A stretch of DNA of 64,000 nt, taken from Parvularcula bermudensis HTCC2503 (GTDB taxonomy: Bacteria > Pseudomonadota > Alphaproteobacteria > Caulobacterales > Parvularculaceae). The position numbers and the translations under genes were made by a program. The stretch spans positions 372,001 to 436,000 of the forward strand of contig NC_014414.1 of NCBI RefSeq assembly GCF_000152825.2. The letters run 5' to 3'. Shown here one piece after another: positions 57,406 through 64,000 of this stretch. The notes beneath the pieces were generated by a model that saw only the letters and a list, made by a program, of their open reading frames with translations, ran no database searches and was not told the origin of the DNA. Position 1 is the stretch's first letter; each line of letters starts with the position of its first letter.

Positions 57406-58272
57406 TTAGGCGGCGGAGCCAGCCAGCGCAGGCTCTTTGGCATGCCAAGACGCGACAGTGCGCTCGACCTTGGCCATTTCCTGACGGTTATCGTGATCCC
57501 ACGGATGGAAGCCCGGCTTGAAATAGTCGAGCCACGGGAAGAAGATTTGCCGGTAAAGCCCAGGTTTGCCGAGCAGGTACTTTGCAAGATTCCCCCAAGC
57601 TTTGGGCGAGCGGGAAATCCCAACGTCCTTCATCATCCGCCCGGTATGCTTGAGGATGAAATAATTGAAGATGATGCTCGTGCCGACCATTGCCGCGCAC
57701 CGCATCAAGTAACGACGCTGACGATTGGGGACAGCCGCCAAGAAGGTATCATACGCCACCCCCTTATGTTCGGCTTCCTCCAGGGCGTGCCAGGTCCAGA
57801 CACGGCGATATTGCTCATCAGCAGCACCAAAAATCGTCTCGTCGCGGAGCACCCGATCGGCCATCATCGCGGTAAAGTGCTCAAGCGCACAGGTCACGGC
57901 GAGCATACGATTCTTGCCGATGCGCTTCTTCAACGCCCCAAGGAACGCCTTCAGTTCAAGGTGAAGATCAGTCGCGGAAAACCCCTGAGCGTCGAGCTGC
58001 TTGTTGTACATCACATGCTCGCGGGTGTGCATCGCCTCTTGGGTCAAGAAGCCGTCGATCTGCTTTTGCAGGACAGGATCCTCAACCAATTTCCGCTTAT
58101 TCTTCACGCTCTCCATGAAGAATTTTTCCCCCTCGGGGAACATGATGGACAACGCATTCCAGAACACCGTCTTTACAGGATCGCCATCGAACCAGTACTT
58201 GCGTTCGTTCGTTTCGAAATGGAAATGTTCGTTGCGAGGCTCAAGATCAATCGAGCGTGAGATAGCATTCAT
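57406..58272 (-). CDS. PF10118-family protein, putative di-iron enzyme (copy 1)
   Basis: A 288-residue paralogue of the 56085-56948 protein, sharing NEHFHFE, FPEGEKFFM, the QEAMHTREHV-YNKQLDAQG block and the PGFHPWDHDNRQ end. All candidate metal ligands are at the same positions (Glu49, Glu79/His82, Glu131, Glu166/His169). The middle helix (about 185-210) and the C-terminal tail differ most. Separate terminators and spacers indicate that the two copies are independently transcribed and may respond to different conditions. An SDR gene is the next gene upstream, and the divergent ygfZ is beyond it. Confidence 0.75.
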   Translation of the reverse strand: MNAISRSIDLEPRNEHFHFETNERKYWFDGDPVKTVFWNALSIMFPEGEKFFMESVKNKRKLVEDPVLQKQIDGFLTQEAMHTREHVMYNKQLDAQGFSATDLHLELKAFLGALKKRIGKNRMLAVTCALEHFTAMMADRVLRDETIFGAADEQYRRVWTWHALEEAEHKGVAYDTFLAAVPNRQRRYLMRCAAMVGTSIIFNYFILKHTGRMMKDVGISRSPKAWGNLAKYLLGKPGLYRQIFFPWLDYFKPGFHPWDHDNRQEMAKVERTVASWHAKEPALAGSAA

Positions 58273-58403
58273 GTCACTTCTCCTCCCGGGAAAGCTATGT
58301 AACGATCACTAATATAGTGGCCGCTATAGCCTTTGCAAGAGGAGTGCTAGAGGCGCGACTTATTATCTTATTTTTCATCCGGCGCGCCCGCCGGCAGGCG
58401 CCC

Positions 58404-59234
58404 TCAGGTCCCGTCATTTCCTTTCATTTGCATCCCAATGAGCCGGTAATAAGTCTCCGGGAACAGGCGTGCGACCAGGGCCGCGGCCTTCGCGTCATTG
58501 CCGATCAGGACTCGGCCGCGATGCTTTTCCACCCCTTCGACAATGGCCTTCGCCGCCTTTTCGGGAGACAGGCGCAAAAGTTTGTTCATCGACTGCTTGC
58601 GCTTCTCGATTTCCTCCGGCGGCGCATCGATCTTAATTCGGGCATCCGTCGCGATATTGGTCGCAATGCCCCCGGGATGAACCACGGTCAGGCCGACATT
58701 GGAGCCGTCGAGTTCATGCCGCAGCGCCTCGGAAAACCCACGGACCGCAAATTTCGATGCCGAATAGGCCGCCTGTCCCGGAGGGGCGATAATCCCGAAC
58801 AAAGAACTGGTGTTGACGATCCGGGCCCGCGCCGCCTCACGCAGATGCGGCAGGAAGGCCCGGGTGAGGTCGACCACCGACCGGAAATTGATGTTCATCA
58901 ACCAGTCGAAATCGTCCTCCGCCACCTGATCGAATTGTCCACCCAAGGCGACCCCCGCATTATTGACCAGGACGGAGACCTGATCGTGATCGGCAGCCAC
59001 ATCGGACGGCAAGCGGCGCATCGCGTCACGATCGGCCACATCCCGCGCATAAATCGTGACCTTGCGCTGGTTTGAGGCCAAGGCCTGGCGAAGCTCCTCC
59101 AGCCGGTCCTCACGGATATCGACAAGGGCGAGGTCCATGCCCTTCTCGGCCAATGCAAAGGCCAAAGCGCGGCCAATGCCGCTGCCCGCTCCTGTAATTA
59201 CCGCTGTTCCGCGATATCCCCACGTCGCCATCAT
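58404..59234 (-). CDS. Short-chain dehydrogenase/reductase
   Basis: A 276-residue classical SDR. The cofactor motif is TAVITGAGSGIGRAL, with NNAG in VLVNNAGVAL. The catalytic Ser lies in VNTSSLFG, and Tyr and Lys in AAYSASKFAVRG. Substrate is not predictable. I start at ATG 59234 (AGGGG upstream), one codon before another ATG. The frame is open farther upstream but without similarity. Its neighbour downstream on the same strand is the first di-iron-like paralogue, with 131 bases between. Confidence 0.9.
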   Translation of the reverse strand: MMATWGYRGTAVITGAGSGIGRALAFALAEKGMDLALVDIREDRLEELRQALASNQRKVTIYARDVADRDAMRRLPSDVAADHDQVSVLVNNAGVALGGQFDQVAEDDFDWLMNINFRSVVDLTRAFLPHLREAARARIVNTSSLFGIIAPPGQAAYSASKFAVRGFSEALRHELDGSNVGLTVVHPGGIATNIATDARIKIDAPPEEIEKRKQSMNKLLRLSPEKAAKAIVEGVEKHRGRVLIGNDAKAAALVARLFPETYYRLIGMQMKGNDGT

Positions 59235-59361
59235 GCCACCCCTACTGAGATCATTGTCGATTGTTGGGGCATGACGTAGGCGCCGCACGCCTTGGGCGTC
59301 AAGAAAGAAGCCGGGTGCGGGAAGGGTAGGCACATGCCGTCACGGCCTCTAGAACCTCGTC

Positions 59362-60201
59362 ATGATGACCCTCACAGGATCTCTGACCCGCGACTTGGTC
59401 TCGGTCGCCGGAGATGACCGTTTCACCTTTCTCGGCAATGTCCTGACCATCCGCTGCGACGCCGATGGACCGCCGCTGCGCTACGGGGCGCTGCTGACGC
59501 CCCAGGGGAAAATTCTCGACACCTATTTTATGTGGGCGCGCGGTGATCACTATCTCTTCGATCTGCCCAAAGGCCGCGGGGAGGCGTTTGCCGGTCGCCT
59601 CAAACGCTATGCGCTACGGGCAGCCGTCACCATCGCGCCGGTCGACGATATCAATGTGGGGATCCGTCCCGATCATCCGACCGATCAGGGGCCCAATGGC
59701 AGGGATGACGCAGCGCTGACCCTCCTCCCGGACCCGCGCCTGCCAACACTCGGCGCCCGTGGCTTGTGGGCGGGGTCCGCCGCAGCGGGCGCGCCTGTGG
59801 AGGCGGAATATCGCGATCACCTCATCCGCCTCGGCATCCCCGATCTTGGCACAGGCTTTGACGAGGCGGACGCCTTTCCCCTCGACGTCAATCTCGACCG
59901 CCTCGGCGGCATCGATCACAAAAAGGGGTGTTTCGTTGGCCAGGAAGTCGCAAGCCGCATGTTTCGCAAGGGCGAGATCCGTAAGCGGACATATTGCCTG
60001 TCGGGGGCACAAATCCCTGCCTTGGGTCAAAGCGTGATGGTTGGCGAGATCAAGCTTGGAACGGTGACAGCCCGTAGCGGCGATGGCCGGGCAGCGCTCG
60101 CCCTGGTTCGCCTCGATCGCCTCGGCGGCCGAGAGGACAGCGCCGTCACGACGGCAGACGGCGCTGATCTACAGCTGACAGCCCCATTTTGGCTGTCATG
60201 A
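59362..60201 (+). CDS. ygfZ: YgfZ/GcvT-like folate-binding protein
   Basis: A 279-residue protein of the YgfZ family, which acts with folate in the maintenance of Fe-S enzymes such as MiaB. The signature KGCFVGQEVASRM, with its redox-relevant cysteine, is near residue 190. The N-terminal half has the GcvT-type fold. Two ATGs start the frame. The stop overlaps tag by four bases. Confidence 0.92.
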   Translation: MMTLTGSLTRDLVSVAGDDRFTFLGNVLTIRCDADGPPLRYGALLTPQGKILDTYFMWARGDHYLFDLPKGRGEAFAGRLKRYALRAAVTIAPVDDINVGIRPDHPTDQGPNGRDDAALTLLPDPRLPTLGARGLWAGSAAAGAPVEAEYRDHLIRLGIPDLGTGFDEADAFPLDVNLDRLGGIDHKKGCFVGQEVASRMFRKGEIRKRTYCLSGAQIPALGQSVMVGEIKLGTVTARSGDGRAALALVRLDRLGGREDSAVTTADGADLQLTAPFWLS

Positions 60202-60797
60202 CGGGGCGCTGCACTTGGGTCCCGGAAACAGATCCGGTCTATGTTGCCTATCACGACGAAGAATGGGGCGTCCCTGAATGGGATAGCCGGGCCCTCTATG
60301 AGAAGCTCATCCTCGATGGGTTCCAGGCGGGCCTCAGTTGGCGCACGATCCTCTACAAACGGCCCGCCTTTCGCGAAGCGTTCGAAGGTTTCGACCCCGA
60401 GCGCATTGCCGCCTGGGAGAGCCGCCAGGTCGATACGCTCTTGGGCAATCCCGGCATCGTGCGCCACCGCGGAAAAATCGAAGCGGCCATCGTCAATGCG
60501 CGGGCATGGCTCGCCCTTGAGGAAGAGGGGGCGGGCGCCGTGGCGCATCTTTGGTCTTTTTTCGGGGGCAAGCCGGTGCAGAACCAATGGGCGGAGGGAG
60601 AGGACGTCCCCGCCACCTCGCCTGCCGGGACGGCGCTGTCCAAGGACCTCAAAGCCCGGGGCTTCAAATTTTGCGGCCCGACAATCGTCTATGCCTTCGC
60701 GCAAGCGGTGGGCATGGTGAACGATCACCTCACCACCTGTCCCCGCCATGCCCCCGTCGCCGCGCTGGCGGCAAGGTCGCCATCTCCTTCACGCTGA
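60198..60797 (+). CDS. tag: DNA-3-methyladenine glycosylase I
   Basis: A 199-residue Tag enzyme that removes 3-methyladenine from DNA. The opening GRCTWVPETDPVYVAYHDEEWG supplies the first zinc cysteine and substrate pocket, FQAGLSWRTIL the active region, and the C-terminal NDHLTTCPRH the remaining zinc ligands. The ATG at 60198 overlaps the ygfZ stop (ATGA). Its 3' end overlaps the convergent transporter by nine bases. Confidence 0.95.
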   Translation: MTGRCTWVPETDPVYVAYHDEEWGVPEWDSRALYEKLILDGFQAGLSWRTILYKRPAFREAFEGFDPERIAAWESRQVDTLLGNPGIVRHRGKIEAAIVNARAWLALEEEGAGAVAHLWSFFGGKPVQNQWAEGEDVPATSPAGTALSKDLKARGFKFCGPTIVYAFAQAVGMVNDHLTTCPRHAPVAALAARSPSPSR

Positions 60798-62069
60798 GGG
60801 CGATTCAGGCGGCGTCGGCGGCTCTTTAACCAGGCGGAAGGCGCGCAATTGGCCGCGCTCGGTCCAGGTGACCATGGCCACCGCCCCAGCGCTTAAGATG
60901 GCGACCCCATAGGCGTAGGGTTCAGGCGTCCCATTGTAGAGATGGGCAACCCACCCCCCAAACAGCCCCGCAATCCCGGTGGAAATGAAGCCCTGCACAC
61001 TGGTCGCCAGTCCCGCGACCTTGCCAAGGGGATCAAGCGCGAGGGCGGTAAAGTTCGGCCCCAGAAAGCCAAGCATCACGAAGGGCAGCGCGGTCATTAC
61101 CGTGAACAGCCAAAAGGGCTGATAGCCGACAAAGGCCAGGACAGCATGGAGGCAATTGACCCCCAGGAACAAGATCAAGGCCGTATGGCTCAACGCCCGC
61201 ATGCCATAGGCTTCGACCAAGCGAGAATTGAAGAAGTTCGAGACCGCCAACCCGGAGGCGACGCCCGCAAAGGCGAGGGGAAACTTGTTCCCGATCTCGT
61301 AAACCTCGAGGAGGATTTGGTTCGAAGCGGTGATGAAACTGAACAGCACCCCAAAGACGAAACCGCTCGCCAGCATATAGCCCCAAGCGCTCCGATGGCT
61401 GATAATCAAGCGATAGCCGTCAATAAGGGTTGAGAGACTGATGCGTCGCCGCCGGGCCGGCGGCAGACTTTCGGGCAATCTGAGCGCGACCCAGAGAAAG
61501 ACGAAGCCCGACAACACCGCGCTCGCTTCGAAGATCAGCGGCCAGGGCCCAAGGCCGATCAAAATTTGGCCGAGCAATGGCGCCATTAGCGGCACCGCCA
61601 TGAACACCATCATGACGAGCGACATCGTCTTCGCCATTTGCCGCCCCTGATACCGGTCCCGGACAATGGCGAGGGCGGAGACCCGCAACGCCGCCGCCGT
61701 CAGGCCCTGGGCACAGCGCGCCGCAAGGAGATGGGAAAAGTCCGAGGCGGAGGCGGCAAGACCGTTCGCCACGGCAAACAGCCCCAGCGCGATGAGCAAG
61801 AGCGGCCGGCGCCCGAAACGATCGGACACCGGGCCAAGAACCAATTGTCCGCAACCGAAGCTGAAGATGTAGATCGTGATAATCAGTTGGATCGCATTGC
61901 CATCGGATTGATCGAGCGACTCGCCAATCAGCCCCAGGGCCGGCAGCACAATATCGATCGACAGCGCGTTCATCGCCATCAAAATGGCGACCAGCGAGAC
62001 GAACTCTCCCTGAGGAGGCCAATTGATCAGGGAGGGCGCTGACGACGACCTCGGCGCATTACTATCCAT
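60789..62069 (-). CDS. MFS transporter, Bcr/CflA drug-resistance type
   Basis: A 426-residue major-facilitator transporter with twelve predicted helices. The motif A-like GPVSDRFGRRPLLL follows helix 2. The ALSIDIVLPALGLIGESL opening of helix 1 is characteristic of Bcr/CflA-type multidrug exporters. The conserved AAALRVSALAIVRDRY segment in helix 4 supports that family. The substrate is unknown. Confidence 0.9.
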   Translation of the reverse strand: MDSNAPRSSSAPSLINWPPQGEFVSLVAILMAMNALSIDIVLPALGLIGESLDQSDGNAIQLIITIYIFSFGCGQLVLGPVSDRFGRRPLLLIALGLFAVANGLAASASDFSHLLAARCAQGLTAAALRVSALAIVRDRYQGRQMAKTMSLVMMVFMAVPLMAPLLGQILIGLGPWPLIFEASAVLSGFVFLWVALRLPESLPPARRRRISLSTLIDGYRLIISHRSAWGYMLASGFVFGVLFSFITASNQILLEVYEIGNKFPLAFAGVASGLAVSNFFNSRLVEAYGMRALSHTALILFLGVNCLHAVLAFVGYQPFWLFTVMTALPFVMLGFLGPNFTALALDPLGKVAGLATSVQGFISTGIAGLFGGWVAHLYNGTPEPYAYGVAILSAGAVAMVTWTERGQLRAFRLVKEPPTPPESPSA

Positions 62070-62209
62070 GCGATGCCGCTAGCCCCACAGATCCCCGCCG
62101 ACAAGCGACTTCTACGTGCTCGATGAGCACCGGCCCCGCGCGCCGGACCGAGGCGAATTGAACGCCCAAGCCCCCTTACGCGTTACGCCCCCAATAAGGA
62201 GAAATCGTG

Positions 62210-62428
62210 ATGAGCAAAACCTATAATAAGGGCACAACCGTTGAGTGGGAGTGGGGAAACGGGACAGCGAAGGGCGAGGTCCAGGAGAGCTTTACCGAAG
62301 AAGTCGAACGTCAGATCGATGGCAATAGCGTCAAGCGCAATGCCGATCAGGACAACCCGGCCTACATGATCGAGCAGTCCGATGGCAGTCGCGTGCTGAA
62401 AAGCCATTCCGAACTCCGGAAAGCCTGA
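62210..62428 (+). CDS. DUF2945 (HVA1/TUDOR-like) small protein
   Basis: A 72-residue small beta protein beginning with a lysine-rich segment and KGTTVEWEWGNG, followed by AKGEVQ and ending RVLKSHSELRKA. This matches the DUF2945 'hypervirulence-associated TUDOR domain' family, whose function is not established. AAGGAG is eight bases upstream of the ATG. A GTG directly before it could also be used. Confidence 0.8.
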   Translation: MSKTYNKGTTVEWEWGNGTAKGEVQESFTEEVERQIDGNSVKRNADQDNPAYMIEQSDGSRVLKSHSELRKA

Positions 62429-62559
62429 GCCCTTCATCAAAACACGATATGGGTCTGACAACCTCGACCAATATCGACGCAGTCCAAGGACCGATCGGAG
62501 TTGCCAAAGCGATAGGCGCGAGCGCATGTTGGGGGCTCGGTAGAATAGAGCTTTAATAA

Positions 62560-63681
62560 ATGTCCGCAGCCGCCCCCGTCGCCCGTATCCTCTCCACCGG
62601 CCTTTTCACGCCGCCCCACCGGGTATCCAACGAAGAATTGGTCGAAGCCTATAATGCGTGGGCGGAGAGGTGGAATGCAAACCATCCCGACAATCAAAAA
62701 CCACTCTCTTCCGCCGAGTTCATCGAGAAAGCATCCGGTATCAAATCCCGTTTCGTCTTGGACAAGGTAGGGATGCTCGATATTGATCGCATGCGTCCTT
62801 CCCTCCCCACACGGAGCAATGAAGAGCTTTCGATCATGGCCGAGATCGCCGTCGCCGCCGCCAAGGAGGCGATGGAGGCGGCGGATCTAGGTCCCCAGGA
62901 TATCGATGCTGTCCTTTGCGCGGCATCGAACATGCAGCGCCCCTATCCCGCCATGGCCGTTGAGATCCAAAATGCTCTCGGGATCGAGGGATATGGGTTC
63001 GACATGAACGTCGCCTGCGCCAGTGCCGCCTTCGGTATTCAAACGGCGATCGGCCTTCTCTCCACCGGCGCCCGCCGGGTCCTGATGGTCAATCCTGAGA
63101 TCTGTACGGGCCATATCAATTTCCGCGACCGCGACGGACACTTCATCTTCGGTGACGTGGCAACCGCCGTCATTCTTGGCCACCCCGAGGAGGACGGCGC
63201 CTGGAACGCCTTCGATGTGCTCGACACACGACTGAAGACCGTCTTTTCCAATAATATTCGCAACAATATGGGATTTTTAGATCCCTCCACAGACAAAATT
63301 ATCGAATGGGACGATCCTGAGACGGACCGGCTTTTCAAGCAAAATGGCCGATCGGTGTTTAAGGAGGTCATTCCGATGGTCGCCGAGATGATTTGTCAGC
63401 ACCTTGACGACAATGACATCGCCACGGCGGCGATCAAGCGCCTGTGGTTGCACCAGGCGAACCTGAATATGAATGTCCTGATCGCCAAAAAAGTTCTGGG
63501 GCGCGAAGCCACGCCGGAGGAAAACCCCACCGTGCTGGACGAGTACGCCAATACCTCTTCTGCGGGGTCGATTATCGCCTTTCACAAGCATCGCGATGGC
63601 CTCGCCGCCGGGGATATCGGGGTCGTCTCGGGATTTGGCGCGGGCTATTCCGCCGGCTCCATCATCGTCAGGAAGAGCTAA
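62560..63681 (+). CDS. Long beta-ketoacyl-ACP synthase III (FabH-like)
   Basis: A 373-residue thiolase-fold enzyme, about 50 residues longer than E. coli FabH. The Cys-His-Asn triad is complete: Cys153 in NVACASAAFG, His298 in WLHQANLN and Asn331 in YANTSSAGSI. The insertion near residues 30-55 (AWAERWNANHPDNQ) and in the middle distinguishes it from housekeeping FabH, so it may use a different acyl starter. No fatty-acid operon is adjacent. The ATG lacks a visible ribosome-binding site. It overlaps the convergent channel gene by 14 bases. Confidence 0.88.
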   Translation: MSAAAPVARILSTGLFTPPHRVSNEELVEAYNAWAERWNANHPDNQKPLSSAEFIEKASGIKSRFVLDKVGMLDIDRMRPSLPTRSNEELSIMAEIAVAAAKEAMEAADLGPQDIDAVLCAASNMQRPYPAMAVEIQNALGIEGYGFDMNVACASAAFGIQTAIGLLSTGARRVLMVNPEICTGHINFRDRDGHFIFGDVATAVILGHPEEDGAWNAFDVLDTRLKTVFSNNIRNNMGFLDPSTDKIIEWDDPETDRLFKQNGRSVFKEVIPMVAEMICQHLDDNDIATAAIKRLWLHQANLNMNVLIAKKVLGREATPEENPTVLDEYANTSSAGSIIAFHKHRDGLAAGDIGVVSGFGAGYSAGSIIVRKS

Positions 63682-64000
63682 GCGCGTCTTCGACCGGCCC
63701 TTTAAAGCTCTTATCGGGGAGAAACTCGACTGTCTGTCGCGGAAAGGCGAAGGTGATATCGCGCTCACCGAAGACGTCGACGATCCGACGATTGACCATG
63801 CTGATATGGTCAAGATAGGTGAACCACCCTCTTTCCGTATCGCGCTGAACGGCCGGCGCCGCAAGATCGTCCGCCCGCCCCTCATCCATGAAATAATAAT
63901 GATAGATCCGCAGACTGAGCCATGATTCTTCAAAGCCATAAAAGCTGATATGCGGGTCGGCGTCGCGCCCCTGAGCCCTGGCATCGGCCATGACTTCGTC
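63668..64000 (-). CDS. C-terminal end of an MscS-like mechanosensitive channel (cut by window edge)
   Basis: The frame is open to the right edge, giving 110 residues. The segment ISFYGFEESWLSLRIYHYYF, then VNRRIVDVFGERDITFAFPRQTVEF, is the cytosolic alpha/beta domain end of MscS-family proteins (Fx-FPxQT pattern). Residues past it (LPDKSFKGPVEDALSSS) form a short tail. The pore region lies outside the window. Confidence 0.7.
   Translation of the reverse strand, partial: DEVMADARAQGRDADPHISFYGFEESWLSLRIYHYYFMDEGRADDLAAPAVQRDTERGWFTYLDHISMVNRRIVDVFGERDITFAFPRQTVEFLPDKSFKGPVEDALSSS

Noticed and set aside
57274-58260. 328-codon open frame opposite the first PF10118 paralogue
   Set aside because: It is antisense to a conserved protein whose ligand pattern is kept in a second copy. 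The plus-strand frame is not kept in that copy.
58379-58394. GC-rich 6-bp stem after the SDR gene as a terminator
   Set aside because: On the minus strand the stem is followed by an A-rich stretch, not T, so it does not fit a Rho-independent terminator of the SDR gene.

Overview
The window looks like a chromosomal segment of a GC-rich alphaproteobacterium. The evidence is a DivK/PleD signalling pair, LpxI rather than LpxH, a cobalamin-dependent MetH split from its homocysteine domain, an indirect-aminoacylation GatCAB operon, an alphaproteobacterial DinB with a zinc ribbon, and the rpsB-tsf-pyrH-frr-uppS-cdsA-dxr-rseP-bamA-skp-lpxD-fabZ-lpxA-lpxI-lpxB order. Caulobacterales or Parvularculales relatives are plausible, but I cannot name the species from sequence alone.

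Layout. 1-4.8 kb: a gene tail cut by the edge, an MscS channel, queE-queC (7-deazaguanine synthesis), a ZIP metal transporter and a divergent gamma-carbonic anhydrase. 4.86-9 kb: a tRNA-Ala(CGC) followed by a more A+T-rich island holding a STAND-type NTPase with a nearly identical 126-bp TPR array and a truncated serine recombinase. 9-15.3 kb: a methyl-accepting chemotaxis protein, an AraC/GyrI-like regulator and a hybrid histidine kinase. 15.3-20.2 kb: a methionine-cycle operon (ArsR-methyltransferase fusion, metF, metH) with a 20-bp palindrome in front of it. 20.2-24.8 kb: a CcmG-like thioredoxin, surA, pdxA, rsmA and rlmJ. 24.8-31.2 kb: a metallopeptidase-like lipoprotein or secreted protein with gatCAB on one strand, and ruvX-pyrB-plsY on the other. 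31.4-36.7 kb: glnA, divK-pleD, dinB and a RidA-like gene.

36.6-55.7 kb is one long minus-strand block for translation and envelope biogenesis: rpsB, tsf, pyrH, frr, uppS, cdsA, dxr, rseP, bamA, skp, lpxD, fabZ, lpxA, lpxI, lpxB. Two things interrupt the usual order. A seven-helix membrane protein with a degenerate histidine-kinase core sits between tsf and pyrH. An ECF sigma factor with its NrsF-type (DUF1109) membrane anti-sigma partner sits between uppS and cdsA, and directly upstream of the sigma gene there is a promoter of the form GTAACC-N16-CGAAT, as expected for an autoregulated sigma-F-type system.

55.7-64 kb: two tandem paralogues of the 'predicted metal-dependent hydrolase' family, which carry a complete E...ExxH...E...ExxH di-iron signature, then a short-chain dehydrogenase, ygfZ, tag, a Bcr/CflA-type MFS transporter, a small DUF2945 protein, a long FabH-like ketoacyl synthase and the tail of a second MscS-like channel at the right edge.

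The points most worth following are the ECF/NrsF insertion with its readable promoter, the STAND-TPR island at the tRNA, the duplicated putative di-iron proteins, the degenerate kinase in the translation operon, and the methionine-cycle operon that lacks the homocysteine-binding half of methionine synthase.
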